Positions 43,875 to 54,000 of a stretch of 64,000 nucleotides of DNA are shown piece by piece. A program made the translations under genes and the position numbers. The notes below the pieces were generated by a model. That model did not search any database. It saw only the letters and a program-made list of their open reading frames with translations, and was not told the origin of the DNA. This DNA comes from Verrucomicrobiota bacterium (GTDB lineage Bacteria; Verrucomicrobiota; Verrucomicrobiia; Limisphaerales; UBA1096). Location: NCBI GenBank assembly GCA_030749225.1, contig JASMKO010000075.1, positions 1 to 64,000 on the forward strand, given 5' to 3'. The first letter of the stretch is position 1. Each line of letters starts with the position of its first letter.

Positions 43875-45106
43875 GCGATTATTTTTTGGATGGTTTGTTC
43901 AAACAAATCGAGACCGGCCTGGGCTTCCTCCCGCGTCAGGTTGAGTGGCGGCAAAAAACGGACGACCGACGAGCCGGCCGGGATGGTCAGCATCCCCGCC
44001 TCGTGCAAGGCCGACACCCACTGCAGAGCCGTCGGTTTGCCGTCGTCGAAGGAGCTAAAGCCTCCTCCCATCTCGATGCCGATCATCAGGCCAAGCCCGC
44101 GAATCTCAAGGATGGCCGCCGAATATTTCTCCCGCAGCTTGGCCAGTTCATTGACGAAAAAGTGGCCAAGCGCCGTCGCATTGGCGGCGAGGTCATCGCG
44201 GTCGACCACCTCTAGAATCTTATTTGCCACAGCGCACGCCAGCGGGTTGCCTCCAAACGTCGAGCCGTGTGTTCCCGGGCCAAGCACTTCGGCGTGCGGC
44301 TCCGCGATCCACACCGCCCCCATTGGGAACCCTCCCCCAAGCGCCTTGGCCATGCCGATGGCATCCGGCAAAAAGTCGCCGAGTTGGTCGCCAAGGATCG
44401 ACTGAAAGCTCTGGAAGGAGCCGGTGCGAAAATGCCCGCACTGCACGCCGTCCCACAGCAGGAGCAGATTGTGCTCGTCGCACAACCGCCGCAGTCCAAG
44501 CATCATGTCCGCCGACACCGGCCGGATGCCACCTTCGCCCTGCACGCCCTCAATCATCACTGCCACCGTGGCGGGGGTGAGGGCGGCATGCACCGCATCG
44601 AGGTCGTTAAACGGCACATGCGAGAAACCCGGAAGCAGGGGAGCGAACCCGTCCTTGATTTTCCCTTGGCCGGTCGCGGAGATACCGGCCATCGTCCGGC
44701 CGTGAAACGAGTTTTCAGCTGTGATGATTTCGAACCGACCCTCCGCCTGGCCATAGTGCCGGGCCAGCTTGATCATCACCTCGGACGACTCCCCGCCGCT
44801 GTTGCAGAAAAACACGCGCCCTTGGCCAAGCCGCTTGGCCAAGTTTTCGGCCAACTGCGCCTGGCCTTCGAAGTGGTAGAAATTGGTGCAGTGCATCAGG
44901 CGGCTCGACTGATCGGCGAGCACTTGGCTGATCTCCGGATGGGCGTGGCCGAGGCAGTTCACCGCGATCCCGCCGCCGAGGTCGAGGTAACGCTTGCCAT
45001 CAGTATTCCAGACGTATGCGCCTTCACCGCGATCCAGCGTGATCGGGAACCGCCCGTAGGTCGGGGCCACGAACCGCCTGAAGCGATCCTTAATTTCTTG
45101 GCTCAT
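43871..45106 (-). CDS. argD: Acetylornithine aminotransferase
   Basis: ArgD transfers an amino group to N-acetylglutamate semialdehyde with PLP. The 411-residue class III aminotransferase shows VWNTDGKRYLDLGGGIAVNCLGHAHP, FFCNSGGESSEVMIKLAR, the fold-defining LLLWDGVQCG (usually DEVQ; here Gly for Glu) and the PLP lysine in GMAKALGGGFPMGAVW. It overlaps argF and argB by four bases each. A double palindrome variant at 44821-44843 is read as NLAKRLGQG. Confidence 0.95.
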   Translation of the reverse strand: MSQEIKDRFRRFVAPTYGRFPITLDRGEGAYVWNTDGKRYLDLGGGIAVNCLGHAHPEISQVLADQSSRLMHCTNFYHFEGQAQLAENLAKRLGQGRVFFCNSGGESSEVMIKLARHYGQAEGRFEIITAENSFHGRTMAGISATGQGKIKDGFAPLLPGFSHVPFNDLDAVHAALTPATVAVMIEGVQGEGGIRPVSADMMLGLRRLCDEHNLLLLWDGVQCGHFRTGSFQSFQSILGDQLGDFLPDAIGMAKALGGGFPMGAVWIAEPHAEVLGPGTHGSTFGGNPLACAVANKILEVVDRDDLAANATALGHFFVNELAKLREKYSAAILEIRGLGLMIGIEMGGGFSSFDDGKPTALQWVSALHEAGMLTIPAGSSVVRFLPPLNLTREEAQAGLDLFEQTIQKIIA

Positions 45107-45981
45107 TTTTTTACAATCTCCGTGCCGACACCGGCATCTGTAAAAATCTCCAGCAACAGCGAATGGTTCATCCGGCCATCGATGAAAAACACCTTCTCGA
45201 CCCCCGCGGCGACTGCATGCATGGCGCTGTCGACCTTCGGGATCATTCCCTGCGAGATCACGCCACTGTTTTTCAGCGCCTCAACCTCGGCCACCGGCAG
45301 GTGTGAAATGACGCTCGCCGGGTCGTCCGGATTCTGCAGCAGTCCTGGCACGTCGCTCATGTAAACCAAGCGCTTGGGCCGCAGCGCCACCGCCGCTTGG
45401 CCGGCTGCTACATCGGCGTTGCAGTTGTAAATCTGGCCGTCCTCGCCGGTGGCCGTGGGGCTGATCACCGGGGTGACGTCCTGCTCGATGCACTCCAGCA
45501 ACGGGGCGGTGTTGACCTCCGTCACCTCGCCGACCAGGCCGATGTCGATCGTTTCCCCCGCTTGGGCAAGCGGCCGGAAAGGTTTGCAGCGAAAAATCTC
45601 CTTTCCAGAAAAACCGCGCGCCTTGCCGCCTAGTTCGTTGATCATCCCCACAATGCCGGGGTTCACCTGTTGCGACAAAACTTGCTCGACCACATCAGTC
45701 GATTCCGGCGTGGTCACTCGGTAACCCTGTTCGAAACGAGTTTCCACCCCGGCGTCAGCGAGCGCCTTGGTGATCGCCTTGCCGCCGCCGTGCACCACCA
45801 CCGGGTTGATGCCGACCGCCTCGAGGAACACGATGTCCCGCGCCACACCACTGCGAGTGGCCGGGTCGTCCGAGTCCATGAAACTGCCGCCGTATTTCGT
45901 GACAAACGTTTCGCCACGGAATCGCTGGATGTAGGGCAACGCCTCCAAAAGAGTGGCCGCTTTGGCAATTAATTTATCCAT
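45103..45981 (-). CDS. argB: Acetylglutamate kinase
   Basis: ArgB phosphorylates N-acetylglutamate. The protein has 292 residues of the amino-acid kinase fold. TFVTKYGGSFMDSDD (where KxGG binds phosphate), VVVHGGGKAITKAL, GKEIFRCKPF, VTPVISPTATGEDGQIYNCNADVAAGQAAVAL and the final SLLLEIFTDAGVGT are all family blocks. The start abuts the argJ stop by one base. Feedback-control features cannot be judged by eye. Confidence 0.96.
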   Translation of the reverse strand: MDKLIAKAATLLEALPYIQRFRGETFVTKYGGSFMDSDDPATRSGVARDIVFLEAVGINPVVVHGGGKAITKALADAGVETRFEQGYRVTTPESTDVVEQVLSQQVNPGIVGMINELGGKARGFSGKEIFRCKPFRPLAQAGETIDIGLVGEVTEVNTAPLLECIEQDVTPVISPTATGEDGQIYNCNADVAAGQAAVALRPKRLVYMSDVPGLLQNPDDPASVISHLPVAEVEALKNSGVISQGMIPKVDSAMHAVAAGVEKVFFIDGRMNHSLLLEIFTDAGVGTEIVKK

Positions 45982-47304
45982 TTATCCTCCCAGCGATGCG
46001 GGGTTGGTGATGTCCCCCTTGTTGAAATCAACGTACTCCTCGGTGAGGTCGGCGGCGTAAAGGACGGCTGCGCCTCGCCCAAGGTTCAGGTTGATGTGCA
46101 GGTCGAACTCCTTCGGTTCGACCGCCTCGCACAAGGTTTCGAACGACGTGCGGGTGGGGCGGCCTTGTTTTAGTGAAAATACTTTCTTCCGTGCGCCGGT
46201 TGCGCTGTAGGCGATGTCGACTTTTTCCTCGACGACCGTGGCGGGGGAGTACCCAAGAGAATCGATGATTCGGCCCCAGTTTGGGTCGCCACCGTACCAG
46301 CTTGTCTTGACGAGTGCACTGTTGCCGACCGAGCGTGCTGCGGCATCGGCATCGGCGTTCGACTTCGCGCCTGTCACTCGTACGGTCACTACTCGCATAA
46401 TGCCTTCCCCGTCTCGGACGATCATTTTAGACAATTCAAGGCAGACGTGATTCAGTGCGGCCTGAAATGTTTTCAGATCGGACGCACTCAATTTGCGGTT
46501 ACCAGCGAGACCGTTGGCTAGGAGCAACACGGTGTCGTTGGTGCTCATGTCGCCGTCGACTGTTATGCAATTGAAACTTTGGGCGACAGCCTCGCTCAGG
46601 TATTTTTTCAAGTTACGGCCGTTGATGTTCGCGTCGGTGGTAAGGTAGGCGAGCATGGTGGCGTGCAGCCCTTGCGGTGTGGAGGCGGGGCGCGCGCCGG
46701 TCGGGCTCATGCCGGGCTGTATCATCCCGGCACCCTTGGCGATGCCGCCTAGCCGGACGGTTTTGCCGCCGAGTTTGAATTCCACCGCGACTTCCTTCGG
46801 CCGGGTATCGCTGGTCATGATTGCTTCCGCGGCGAGCGTTGCCGCGGCTCGGGTGGATTTCAGTTTTGTAGCTACCTTGGCGATGCCCCGGCGGACGTTG
46901 GCCATTGGCAGGTGAACCCCGATCCGGCCGGTCGATCCGACGAGGACATTCGTTTCTCTAAAGCCAAGCGCTTGACCGGTCAGTATGGCCATCTCACGGG
47001 CGTCAGCCATGCCCCGTGGTCCGGTGCAGGCGTTGGCATTGCCGGAGTTCACCACCACGGCCTGGGCGGTGTTGTTTTTCAAATGCTCGATGCACACCTT
47101 CACCGGCGCGGCACAAACTTGGTTCGTGGTGAACATTCCGGCGGCTTTCGAGGGCGCGTCGGAGACGATCAGTGCCAGGTCGTTCTTCTGTCCCTTGTTG
47201 CTGCCCTTGCCGGTGCCGAGTGTTTTGACATCGCAAAAGCAGGCCGACGCGCGGAAGCCAAGAGGCGCAGTGATTGATCCCTTGATTTGTTTGAACTTGC
47301 CCAT
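45982..47304 (-). CDS. argJ: Glutamate N-acetyltransferase / amino-acid acetyltransferase
   Basis: ArgJ moves the acetyl group from acetylornithine to glutamate, running arginine synthesis as a cycle. The 440-residue precursor cleaves itself before a Thr. The family cleavage region is LHATMLAYLTTDANI (after KGAGMIQPGMSP), and the catalytic Thr of ATML is present. The N-terminus shows APLGFRASA and SKAAGMFTTNQVCAAPVKV, and the C-terminus GDPNWGRIIDSLGYS. The last residues include EEYVDFNKG. The presence of argJ suggests that argE or argA is not needed. Confidence 0.95.
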   Translation of the reverse strand: MGKFKQIKGSITAPLGFRASACFCDVKTLGTGKGSNKGQKNDLALIVSDAPSKAAGMFTTNQVCAAPVKVCIEHLKNNTAQAVVVNSGNANACTGPRGMADAREMAILTGQALGFRETNVLVGSTGRIGVHLPMANVRRGIAKVATKLKSTRAAATLAAEAIMTSDTRPKEVAVEFKLGGKTVRLGGIAKGAGMIQPGMSPTGARPASTPQGLHATMLAYLTTDANINGRNLKKYLSEAVAQSFNCITVDGDMSTNDTVLLLANGLAGNRKLSASDLKTFQAALNHVCLELSKMIVRDGEGIMRVVTVRVTGAKSNADADAAARSVGNSALVKTSWYGGDPNWGRIIDSLGYSPATVVEEKVDIAYSATGARKKVFSLKQGRPTRTSFETLCEAVEPKEFDLHINLNLGRGAAVLYAADLTEEYVDFNKGDITNPASLGG

Positions 47305-47307
47305 GGT

Positions 47308-48372
47308 TCAAATGGGCAGGCCGGCGGTTTCATCGAAGCCAAACCGGATGTTGAACGACTGTACGGCTTGTCCACCGGCACCCTTAACGAGGTTGTCCTC
47401 AGCGCTGAAGAGTCGCAATCGCTTGGTTCGCGGATCGGCAGCCCAGCCGACTTCGATGGAGTTGGTGCCGGTCACGTTTTTCGTGTCGGGCAATCGCTCG
47501 TTGCCGGTGATGCGGACGAACGGTTCATCGGCGTAGCGCTTGGCCAAGCAATCGGCCACCGAGTCCGTCCATTGTTCAAAATCGTCCACTTGGCCAGGCG
47601 CTGGCGCGAGGTAGAGAGTGGTCAGGATGCCGCGGTTCACCGGGACGAGATGCGGCGTGAACTGCACCGCTACGGGTGAGCCGTTCGCCAAGCCGAGTTC
47701 CTGCTCAATCTCCGAGAGATGCCGATGCTTGGGCACGCCGTACGGCCGCATGCTCTCGTTGCACTCGACGTATAGGAAGGGCAGGGAGGCGTTACGCCCA
47801 GCCCCACTGACGCCGCTAAGTGAGTCAGCGATGATCTGCGCGGGATCGATCAGCCCAGCTTCCAGCAATGGGATAAGCGGCAGCAGGATGCTGGTCGGGT
47901 AACAGCCGGGAGAGGCGATGAGTGTGGCACTGGCGATAGCGTCGCGGCGAACCTCCGGCAAGCCGTAGACCGCCTTGTTTAACCACTCCGGCGCGGGGTG
48001 GTCTGCCCCGTAGAATTCTTGGTAAAGTTCGGCATCGTTTAGCCGAAAGTCGGCGCTGAGGTCGATCACCGTTACGCCCCGCTCGGCTAGCGGCACGGCG
48101 AATTCCGCCGCAACCCCGTGGGGCAGGGCGAGGAATACGGCGTCGGCCTTCTCGGCGAGCCGGTCGATCGACGGATCGGAGAAGGTCAGTTCTGCCGCGC
48201 CGTCGTAACCGGCAAAGCGCGGAAAAACAGAGGTTATCGGCTGCCCAGCGTACTGGCGTGAGGTCAGCACCGACAGGTTGACGTACGGATGCCCGAGAAG
48301 CAGCCGGACCAGTTCTTCCCCAGAATAACCGGATGCTCCGACGATTGCTACGTTGTTTTTTGTCCATGACAT
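47308..48372 (-). CDS. argC: N-acetyl-gamma-glutamyl-phosphate reductase
   Basis: ArgC reduces the ArgB product to the semialdehyde used by ArgD. The ATG at 48372 (MSWTKNN) gives 354 residues. NAD(P)-binding starts with VAIVGASGYSGEELVRLLLGHP. The catalytic Cys lies in ASPGCYPTSILLPLIPLL. AVYGLPEV, GVSGAGRNASLPFLY and VQFTPHLVPVNRGILTTLYL are typical. It heads the argCJBDF run. A palindrome copy at 47538 is read as DCLAKRYADEP. Confidence 0.95.
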   Translation of the reverse strand: MSWTKNNVAIVGASGYSGEELVRLLLGHPYVNLSVLTSRQYAGQPITSVFPRFAGYDGAAELTFSDPSIDRLAEKADAVFLALPHGVAAEFAVPLAERGVTVIDLSADFRLNDAELYQEFYGADHPAPEWLNKAVYGLPEVRRDAIASATLIASPGCYPTSILLPLIPLLEAGLIDPAQIIADSLSGVSGAGRNASLPFLYVECNESMRPYGVPKHRHLSEIEQELGLANGSPVAVQFTPHLVPVNRGILTTLYLAPAPGQVDDFEQWTDSVADCLAKRYADEPFVRITGNERLPDTKNVTGTNSIEVGWAADPRTKRLRLFSAEDNLVKGAGGQAVQSFNIRFGFDETAGLPI

Positions 48373-48430
48373 GATAGTTAAACGATTCCGACCGCGCTTG
48401 GCCAAGGTTGCTTGAGGTGACGGTATCTGA

Positions 48431-48468
48431 AAACAGAAAGCCCCGCCAGCGTTTCAACCAGCGGGGCT
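48431..48468 (-). terminator. Intrinsic terminator of the rplM-rpsI operon
   Basis: On the minus strand AGCCCCGC (from 48468) pairs with GCGGGGCT (to 48439), an 8-bp stem, followed by TTCTGTTT. It sits 16 bases after the rpsI stop (48485) and before argC. Confidence 0.75.
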
Positions 48469-48484
48469 CGAAAAGGGTTACAAT

Positions 48485-48883
48485 TTAGCGTTTGCTGTAT
48501 TGGAAACGTTTCCGTGCGCCGGGCTGGCCGGGCTTCTTTCGCTCCTTCTTTCGCGGATCGCGCGAGAGATGGCCGGCGTCCTTGAGCGGTTGCCGCAACT
48601 CGCCGTTGTGCTTCTCGAGTGCCCGGGCGATGCCGAGCCGCACTGCGCCGGCTTGGCCGGCGATGCCGCCGCCGGCGACTTTCACGCGGACATCAGCCTT
48701 CTCATTCATCTCCACGGTCTCAAGCGGCTCGACGGCGAGCGAGCGCTGGTTTTCAACGGTGAAGTAGTTTTCCACATCACGCCCGTTGACGGTCACCTTG
48801 CCGGTGCCGTTAGCTGACAGACGCACACGAGCCACCGCAGTCTTGCGACGGCCGGTTCCCAAAAATTCCTCGGTTTTTGCCAT
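48485..48883 (-). CDS. rpsI: 30S ribosomal protein S9
   Basis: A 132-residue S9. It begins with the family pattern FLGTGRRKTAVARVRL, has GIAGQAGAVRLGIARALEK, and ends with KKPGQPGARKRFQYSKR, the extended basic tail whose last Arg touches tRNA in the P site. It is translated after rplM with a 14-bp gap, the normal rplM-rpsI pair. Confidence 0.97.
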   Translation of the reverse strand: MAKTEEFLGTGRRKTAVARVRLSANGTGKVTVNGRDVENYFTVENQRSLAVEPLETVEMNEKADVRVKVAGGGIAGQAGAVRLGIARALEKHNGELRQPLKDAGHLSRDPRKKERKKPGQPGARKRFQYSKR

Positions 48884-48897
48884 GTGAAAAAGTGGTG

Positions 48898-49350
48898 TCA
48901 GGCCAGTTCGAGCGCGGCTGGGGCCTGCGCCTTGTGAGGGTGCTCCGGCCCGGCGTACACCTTGAGTTTCTTGAAAATCTGCCGACCCAGCCGGTTGCGT
49001 GGGATCATGCCACGTACAGCCCGCTCGACGAGCCGCTCTGGGTGCTTGGCCCTGACGTCCGCCGGGGTGAACCGCTTCTGGCCACCGCGCCAGCCTGAGA
49101 AAGTGCTCATCACCTTTTCCGTTTCCTTCCGGCCGGTCAGCACAACTTTCTCAGCGTTGATGACCACGACGAAGTCGCCGGTGTCAAGGTGCGGGGTGAA
49201 AGTAGGCTTGTTTTTGCCGCGCAACAGGTCGGCCGCCTTCGTGGCGACCTTGCCCAGCACGGCACCGTCGGCGTCGATTAAGTGCCACTCGCGCGGCTGC
49301 TCATCCACAGTACGGTTTAGCTTGTCGATCTTTGGTAAATAGGTCTTCAT
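48898..49350 (-). CDS. rplM: 50S ribosomal protein L13
   Basis: A 150-residue L13. The conserved WHLIDADGAVLGKVATKAADLL, FVVVINAEKVVLTGRK, HPERLVERAVRGMIPRNRLGR and KLKVYAGPEHPHKAQ blocks are all present. It is the first gene of the unit with rpsI. A promoter candidate lies upstream. Confidence 0.97.
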   Translation of the reverse strand: MKTYLPKIDKLNRTVDEQPREWHLIDADGAVLGKVATKAADLLRGKNKPTFTPHLDTGDFVVVINAEKVVLTGRKETEKVMSTFSGWRGGQKRFTPADVRAKHPERLVERAVRGMIPRNRLGRQIFKKLKVYAGPEHPHKAQAPAALELA

Positions 49351-49380
49351 CCAGAGCCCCCCAGAAGCAAAGGGGCGGAA

Positions 49381-49408
49381 ACAGTAGCAAAAAGAAAAAG
49401 CGAGTCAA
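49381..49408 (-). promoter_or_regulatory. Candidate promoter of rplM-rpsI
   Basis: Minus strand: TTGACT (49408-49403), a 16-bp T-rich spacer, then TACTGT (49386-49381). The ATG of rplM is 31 bases after the -10. The -35 is good, the -10 moderate. Confidence 0.45.
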
Positions 49409-49471
49409 CACGTAGTTTGAAGAAAAAAACGCAATATTGTGCCTGTTTTCGGTTGGAATCGCATCCCCGTG

Positions 49472-49499
49472 TTGACTCGGAGTCGATCACGCCTATTTT
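49472..49499 (+). promoter_or_regulatory. Candidate promoter of the phosphatase-like gene
   Basis: TTGACT (49472-49477), a 16-bp spacer, TATTTT (49494-49499). It faces away from the rplM promoter, which carries the same TTGACT. The distance to the TTG start (49518) leaves a short leader. Confidence 0.4.
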
Positions 49500-49517
49500 T
49501 TTGCCGCCTCTGCTTTC

Positions 49518-50777
49518 TTGAGCATCCAACCGTTAAAAACAGGGCGTCGGCTTTTTTTGCAGATCCTTTCGGCCCTCGTAGTGACGCCGTACCGGGCGTT
49601 GGCCAAGCGCTTGGCCAAGGGGCCGATGGTTTACCTGACCTGGCGCTACGACCCGGCATCGACTGTCGTGGTTAACTGGATGGACGGTGACGCGCGCAGC
49701 AACGATTATGTGATGTACCGCCCCTTTGTCTTGCCAGTCGGGAGTCGTTGGACGATGGCCCGTGGTTTTAAGCATCTCTTTGCTGACCAGAAGAAACGGA
49801 TCGTTCACCACGTTGAACTGCGGGGGTTGCAGCCCGACACGGAGTATGTCTTCACGATCCGCTCGGAGACGCCAGCCCGCGGTGGACAATACTTCAAGTT
49901 TCGTACTCTACCGCGCACGCTCCCGGACAACTTCCGATTTGTGACCGGCGGAGACATGATGCACAAACGCAAATACCTCGACGCGATGAACCAGCGCGCG
50001 GCGCAGCTCAACCCGTGGTTTGCGTTGCTTGGCGGCGACCTGGCTTACGCCAACGCCAGTTCAAAGGAGGTGGCCAAGTGGGACGAGTGGCTGGAGTCAT
50101 GGATGCTCAACAGCGTGCGCCGGTCGGACGGCTGCCTGATCCCGATGGTCGTGGCGATTGGCAACCACGAGGTCGATGGTGGCACCGGAAAAAAGCCGAA
50201 AGACGCGAAATATTTTTACAGCCTATTTCCTCTCCCGGCCAAGCGCAGTTTTTATGCGATGGATTTTGGCAACTATTTGAGTTTGATTGTACTCGACTCC
50301 GATCACACCGAACGGGTGGAAGGGGAACAGACAAAATGGCTGGGCCAGACCTTGGTCAAGCGTGCGGGTCGGGTGCCGCTTATCTATCCGTGTTACCACA
50401 AGGCCGCCTATGGCACGGCCAAGCCGCCTAGCGGCACCAACGATTCCTCCAAGGATCCGCTGGCGCAGAGGATCATCAAACATTGGTGTCCGTTGTTCGA
50501 GAAGTATCGTGTCACGGCCGTGTTCGAGAATGATCATCACACCTACAAACGCACGCATCCGCTGCGCGCGAACCGGATTGACAAGGAAACCGGCATCCTC
50601 TACCTCGGCGACGGCTGCTGGGGAGTCGATACCCGCTCGGTGCCCAAGCCAGGCGAGTTGTGGTATTTGGCCAAGGCGGCGAGCAAGCGGCACTTGATTT
50701 GTGTCACGATTCGAGATGGAAAACCGTCCTATGCTGCCTACGAGGCGGACGGGAAAGTGATTGATCAGCACGGCTAA
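49518..50777 (+). CDS. Purple acid phosphatase-like metallophosphoesterase
   Basis: A 419-residue secreted phosphoesterase. It starts with TTG; a short basic-plus-hydrophobic lead (GRRLFLQILSALVV) suggests export, perhaps by Tat. Residues 35-135 form a fibronectin-like N-terminal domain as in purple acid phosphatases (YLTWRYDPASTVVVNWMDG, LQPDTEYVFTIRS). The metallophosphatase core has FVTGGDMM, LLGGDLAYAN and VAIGNHEVDGG, then the last metal motif FENDHHTYKRT, where classic enzymes have GHVHAYERT. The signal peptide is immediately followed by ALAKRLAKG, written by a double palindrome variant (49597-49620). Confidence 0.88.
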   Translation: MSIQPLKTGRRLFLQILSALVVTPYRALAKRLAKGPMVYLTWRYDPASTVVVNWMDGDARSNDYVMYRPFVLPVGSRWTMARGFKHLFADQKKRIVHHVELRGLQPDTEYVFTIRSETPARGGQYFKFRTLPRTLPDNFRFVTGGDMMHKRKYLDAMNQRAAQLNPWFALLGGDLAYANASSKEVAKWDEWLESWMLNSVRRSDGCLIPMVVAIGNHEVDGGTGKKPKDAKYFYSLFPLPAKRSFYAMDFGNYLSLIVLDSDHTERVEGEQTKWLGQTLVKRAGRVPLIYPCYHKAAYGTAKPPSGTNDSSKDPLAQRIIKHWCPLFEKYRVTAVFENDHHTYKRTHPLRANRIDKETGILYLGDGCWGVDTRSVPKPGELWYLAKAASKRHLICVTIRDGKPSYAAYEADGKVIDQHG

Positions 50778-50814
50778 TCCCATAAGATTCGGGGTGCCTT
50801 AACCGTAACTTTTT

Positions 50815-51018
50815 ATGCCTATCTATACATATGAAACCATTCCGCGGAAACCGGGCCAGCGAGTGCGCCGCTTCGAGGTTGAGCAGCGCATGAGCGACGA
50901 TCCGCTGAAGAAGGATCCTAAGACCGGCCTGCCGGTGAAGCGCGTCATCACGGGCGGCTCCGGCACTATTTTTGGCGGGTTGAGCGTGATGGCGATGAAC
51001 CGAAAGAAGGGGAAATAA
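50815..51018 (+). CDS. FmdB/zinc-ribbon-like small protein without cysteines
   Basis: A 67-residue protein beginning MPIYTYETIP and continuing RRFEVEQRMSDDPLKKDP and PVKRVITGGSGTIFGG. This lines up with the FmdB-type zinc ribbon (MPIYEYxCxxC, FEVxQSMSDPPLxxCPxCG, VxKLISGGAGxIF), but all four cysteines are absent: the positions carry Glu-Thr and Lys-Asp type residues. It should not bind zinc. Homologues are often of unknown function. It sits 37 bases downstream of the phosphatase and just upstream of the giant exoprotein gene. Confidence 0.85.
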   Translation: MPIYTYETIPRKPGQRVRRFEVEQRMSDDPLKKDPKTGLPVKRVITGGSGTIFGGLSVMAMNRKKGK

Positions 51019-51028
51019 TTCACCTGTC

Positions 51029-54000
51029 ATGAGAATGAAACCGTTTGTGCTGGCGGCGCTGGTGGCTGTGGGGTGCGTCGGGGCACGGGCCGAAACGCTA
51101 TTCGAGATCGGGGCCAAGTGGCGTTACTACAAGGGCAACGACCACCCCTCCGGCGGTGACCTGGAGTGGGCCGAGTCGGACTACGACGACAGCGATTGGC
51201 CAAGCGGTGACACGCCGATCCGGTACGGCGACGGCGACGGCGGCACGGTGCTTGAAGACATGCGAAACCGATACTCGACAGTCTTTTTCCGCCGCACATT
51301 CACCGTGGCGAAAGCCGCGGAGGTTGCCGAGTTGGAGTTGCTGGTGAATTACGACGACGGGTTTGTAGTCTGGATCAACGGCGAGGAGGTGCTGGATGTC
51401 GGCGGCGCGGCCGACCTGTCGCACGACTCGTTCGCGACCCTGAGCCATGAGTCCGGCAACTTCGAGACGTTCGCCCTGGCCAATCCCGCGCGGTATCTCG
51501 TCGACGGCAATAACCTGATTGCGGTCATGGGGTTCAATGTCAACCTCACCAGCAGCGACTTCATGATGGATGCCGAGTTGCGGAGTTACCGCCCGGACAA
51601 GTCGCCGCCGACGGTGGCGTCGATCGCCCCCCCGCCCGGTAATGTCAGCCTGCTGCGCGAGGTCTCGATTCGGTTTAACGAGGAGGTCACCGGGGTGGAT
51701 GCCGACGACCTTTGGCTCAACGGCGACCCGGCCGTGGAGTTGCGCGGTGGCAAAACCAGGTGGACCTTTACATTCGCGCCGGGCGATTTTGGCGAGGCCA
51801 CGTTGTCGTGGAACCCGGCTCACGGCATCGCTGACACGGCGAGGCCACCCAACCTAATGGATGCCGCCACGGCTGCGGCGACACACCGATACCGGATTGT
51901 CGACGATATGCCGCCGACGATGGCCAACGTTCTGCCGCCGCCGGGCAGCACGGTGCGTGGGCTGAGCCGCGTGCGCCTGTTTTTCAGCGAACCGATCCGC
52001 GGCCTTGAGGCGGCGGATCTACGGGTGAACGGCCGGGCGCCGTCATCGATTGCCGGTGTGGCCGGTGGGCCATGGCAGATTGAATTTCCCCCGGCCGACA
52101 ACGGCCTTGTGACGATCGCCTGGGTGCCGGACCACGGCGTGACCGACATGGCAACGGAGCCAAACCGGCTCACGGCGGAGGAGTGGCACTACAACGTCGA
52201 TGCCAAGCACGACTTTGGGCAGGTGGTGATTAATGAACTTCTCGCGGCCAACCGCGATGGTCTGAAGGATGAGGAGGGCCAGATTGGCGATTGGATCGAG
52301 CTACGAAATACGGGGAACACCACCGTGAATCTTGACGGATGGTCGCTGAGCGATGAAGCCGTCAAGCCGGGTAAATGGGTGTTCCCCGCTGTGACACTCC
52401 GGCCAGGCGCTACTTTGGTCGTGCATGCCACCGGCAAGAATCGCCGTGCGCTTGGCCAAGCGCTGCACACGAATTTCAAGCTTGGCGTCGAGGGCGAATA
52501 CCTTGGCCTGTTCAGCCCTGAACTGCCGCGCCGGGTCGCCGACGAGATCGCGCCAGCGTACCCCGAGCAGCGCGGCGACATTTCGTATGGGCGCTTGGCC
52601 AAGGGCGGGTGGGCCTGGTTCGAGACACCAACGCCGGGCACGGGCAACCGCGGCACGACGATTCAAGGGCTGCTTGCGCCGCCGAAGTTCAGCGCGGAGC
52701 GGGGCGTTTACGATGCGCAATTCCGGGTGCATCTAACCACCGACGAGCCCGGATCGGTGATCCGCTACACGACCGACTATTCCGAGCCAACGGCAATTCG
52801 GGGCAAGGTTTATTCCGGGCCGATTCCAGTTAGGCGAACGACTGTGGTGCGCGCGGCGGTGTTCAAGGCCGGCATGCTGCCGTCGCGCGTGATGACGCAC
52901 ACGTATGCCTATAATCTCAGCAAGGGGGTGACGTCGCTGCCGATGATGTCACTGGTCACGGAGAATTCCAACCTACGCGGTAATACCGGCATTATGGAGA
53001 CAAATCCTCGAAACACGACCAAGCGAGGCATCGCATGGGAGCGGCCTGTCTCGATGGAGCTGATTTATCCTGAAACCGGAGAAACATTGCAGGCTAACGC
53101 CGGTCTGCGTGTGCAGGGCGGCAACTACATTCGAGGGCGCTACAACCCGAACTCAGGACCGCCAGCTGGCAAGTACTCCTTCCGTTTGTACTTTCGCGGT
53201 GACTATGGTCCAGGGAGGCTGCGGTATCCGTTTTTCCCAGGTTTGCAGGTGCAGGATTTCAACCACATCGTGCTGCGTGCCGGGATGAACGACCACTCTA
53301 ATCCATTCGTTGTCGACGAGTTGGTGCGGCGTCTCTCTGCAGACATGGGGCAGGTTTCTGCGCGTGGCACCTTCATGAATCTGTACCTCAACGGAAAAAA
53401 TAAGGGCTACTACAACCCAACCGAACGCATTGACAGAGATTTTCTGAATTCGTGGAATGGTAGTGACTCGGAATGGGACATTATAGCGCAGTTCGGCGAA
53501 CTGCGAGAAGGCGACACCGTGAAGTGGAACGAGCTCAAGGCCGCCTTGCTGAAGAATCTCTCCGTGCCGCAAAACTATGCGGCGGTAGAGCGCCTGCTCG
53601 ATGTCAACAATTTCATCGACTACATCATGCTCAACGTGTACGCAAATACTGGCGATTGGCCGCATAACAACTGGCGTGCCGCGCGCGAACGCGTGCCCGG
53701 CGCGAAATGGCGCTTCATCGTATGGGACGCTGAGTGGTCGTTTGGGAACAACGGCCGTAGCGTTACTGGAAACAACCTAACCAGTGGACCGCTGGCTGGC
53801 GATTCGGACATCGCACGTTTTTACCGTTCATTGCAGAAAAACCCCGAGTTCCGCATGCGCTTCGCCGATCGAGTGCAGATCCACTATTTCAACGGCGGCG
53901 CCTTGACCGATGAGAACGTGCTGAGCCGCTTTCGCGAAATGAAGGAGGAAATGTCCGGCGTGATCCGAAACATGAACACGACCGTAGAGAGCACCTGGGT

